Origin: Flavobacteria bacterium RIFCSPLOWO2_12_FULL_31_7
GTDB lineage: Bacteria; Bacteroidota; Bacteroidia; Flavobacteriales; Flavobacteriaceae
DNA: 5,572 nt
Direction of reading: 5' to 3'
Assembly (NCBI GenBank): GCA_001800945.1
Contig: MGWJ01000175.1
Span: forward strand, 1-5,572
Shown here: one piece after another, positions 5,260 through 5,572 of the stretch
Position numbering within the stretch: position 1 is the first letter of the stretch
Layout: the number at the start of each line of letters is the position of its first letter
Notes under the pieces: model-generated
What the model was told of the DNA's origin: nothing
Database searches by the model: none
The model's input: the letters and a program-made list of their open reading frames with translations, nothing else
Program-made: the position numbers and the translations under genes

Positions 5260-5572
5260 ATGAAATTCAAAGTAGTATCCGATTATGTTCCAACCGGCGA
5301 CCAACCACAAGCCATTGAAAAATTAGCAGCAGGAATCATTAATGGTGAAAAATACCAAACTTTATTAGGAGTTACCGGTTCCGGAAAAACATTTACCGTA
5401 GCTAATGTCGTGCAAGAAGTTCAAAAACCAACTTTAATTTTAGCACACAATAAAACCTTAGCAGCACAATTGTATTCGGAATTCAAGCAATTTTTTCCGA
5501 ATAATTCAGTGCAATATTTTGTTTCTTATTACGATTATTACCAACCCGAAGCCTTTATTCCAGTCACTGGAA
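5260..5572 (+). CDS. uvrB: Excinuclease ABC subunit UvrB, N-terminal 104 residues (partial, runs off right edge)
   Basis: UvrB receives damaged DNA from UvrA, verifies the lesion with its helicase-like ATPase and beta-hairpin, and recruits UvrC for incision. The visible N-terminus starts MKFKVVSDYVPTGDQPQAIE, the family's usual opening, with the Q-motif-like TGDQPQA (12-18). Walker A is GVTGSGKT (37-44, Lys43). Motif Ia follows at 61-80 (LAHNKTLAAQLYSEF and on). The start of the beta-hairpin is SYYDYYQPEAF (89-99); Tyr90, Tyr91, Tyr93 and Tyr94 correspond to the E. coli hairpin tyrosines 92, 93, 95 and 96 that wedge into the duplex. The frame stays open to the window end; a full protein is about 660-670 residues. 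ATG 5260 is chosen because it gives the conserved N-terminus. It lies on the same strand as uvrA, about 1.8 kb downstream, with a likely separate promoter. Confidence 0.97.
   Translation, partial: MKFKVVSDYVPTGDQPQAIEKLAAGIINGEKYQTLLGVTGSGKTFTVANVVQEVQKPTLILAHNKTLAAQLYSEFKQFFPNNSVQYFVSYYDYYQPEAFIPVTG

Noticed and set aside
1..5572. Complete novel defence, biosynthetic or mobile system
   Set aside because: The complete genes are uvrA, one outer-membrane barrel gene and one tiny ORF; nothing forms a recognisable multi-gene accessory system, and no transposase, integrase, tRNA or rRNA is seen.

Overview
The window is AT-rich DNA from a Bacteroidota member, almost certainly Flavobacteriaceae and probably Flavobacterium or a close relative. 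The evidence is a consensus Bacteroidetes -7 box (TATCTTTG) before uvrA, no Shine-Dalgarno sequences, A-rich leaders, signal peptides ending in A-Q, a UvrA of Bacteroidetes type lacking the first CxxC pair of its first zinc finger, and intergenic sequence resembling dispersed repeats I remember from Flavobacterium genomes.

Layout: (1) positions 1-315, minus strand, hold the N-terminal 105 residues of a secreted protein that runs off the left edge. (2) Positions 316-662 are a divergent intergenic region with an imperfect 16-base inverted repeat (arms about 100 nt apart) and a well-placed promoter for uvrA. (3) uvrA (663-3470) is complete and intact. (4) A 44-residue ORF (3492-3626) follows, with weak resemblance to the C-terminal part of toxin-antitoxin antitoxins. 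(5) Next is a 403-residue outer-membrane beta-barrel protein (3642-4853) whose first half is a PagL-like lipid A deacylase domain. (6) Positions 4854-5259 are non-coding and consist largely of short degenerate repeats. (7) The first 104 codons of uvrB (from 5260) run off the right edge.

uvrA and uvrB encode the damage-recognition and damage-verification subunits of nucleotide excision repair and share a strand, with an envelope gene between them. The 21-nt and 15-nt gaps in uvrA-orf44-pagL-like allow co-transcription. uvrB probably has its own promoter, part of which lies in one of the repeats. I see no complete undescribed system. The points most worth a second look are the operator-like inverted repeat upstream of uvrA, the orphan 44-residue ORF, the PagL-like protein with Asn at the catalytic Glu position plus a second barrel-like half, and the repeat mosaic before uvrB.
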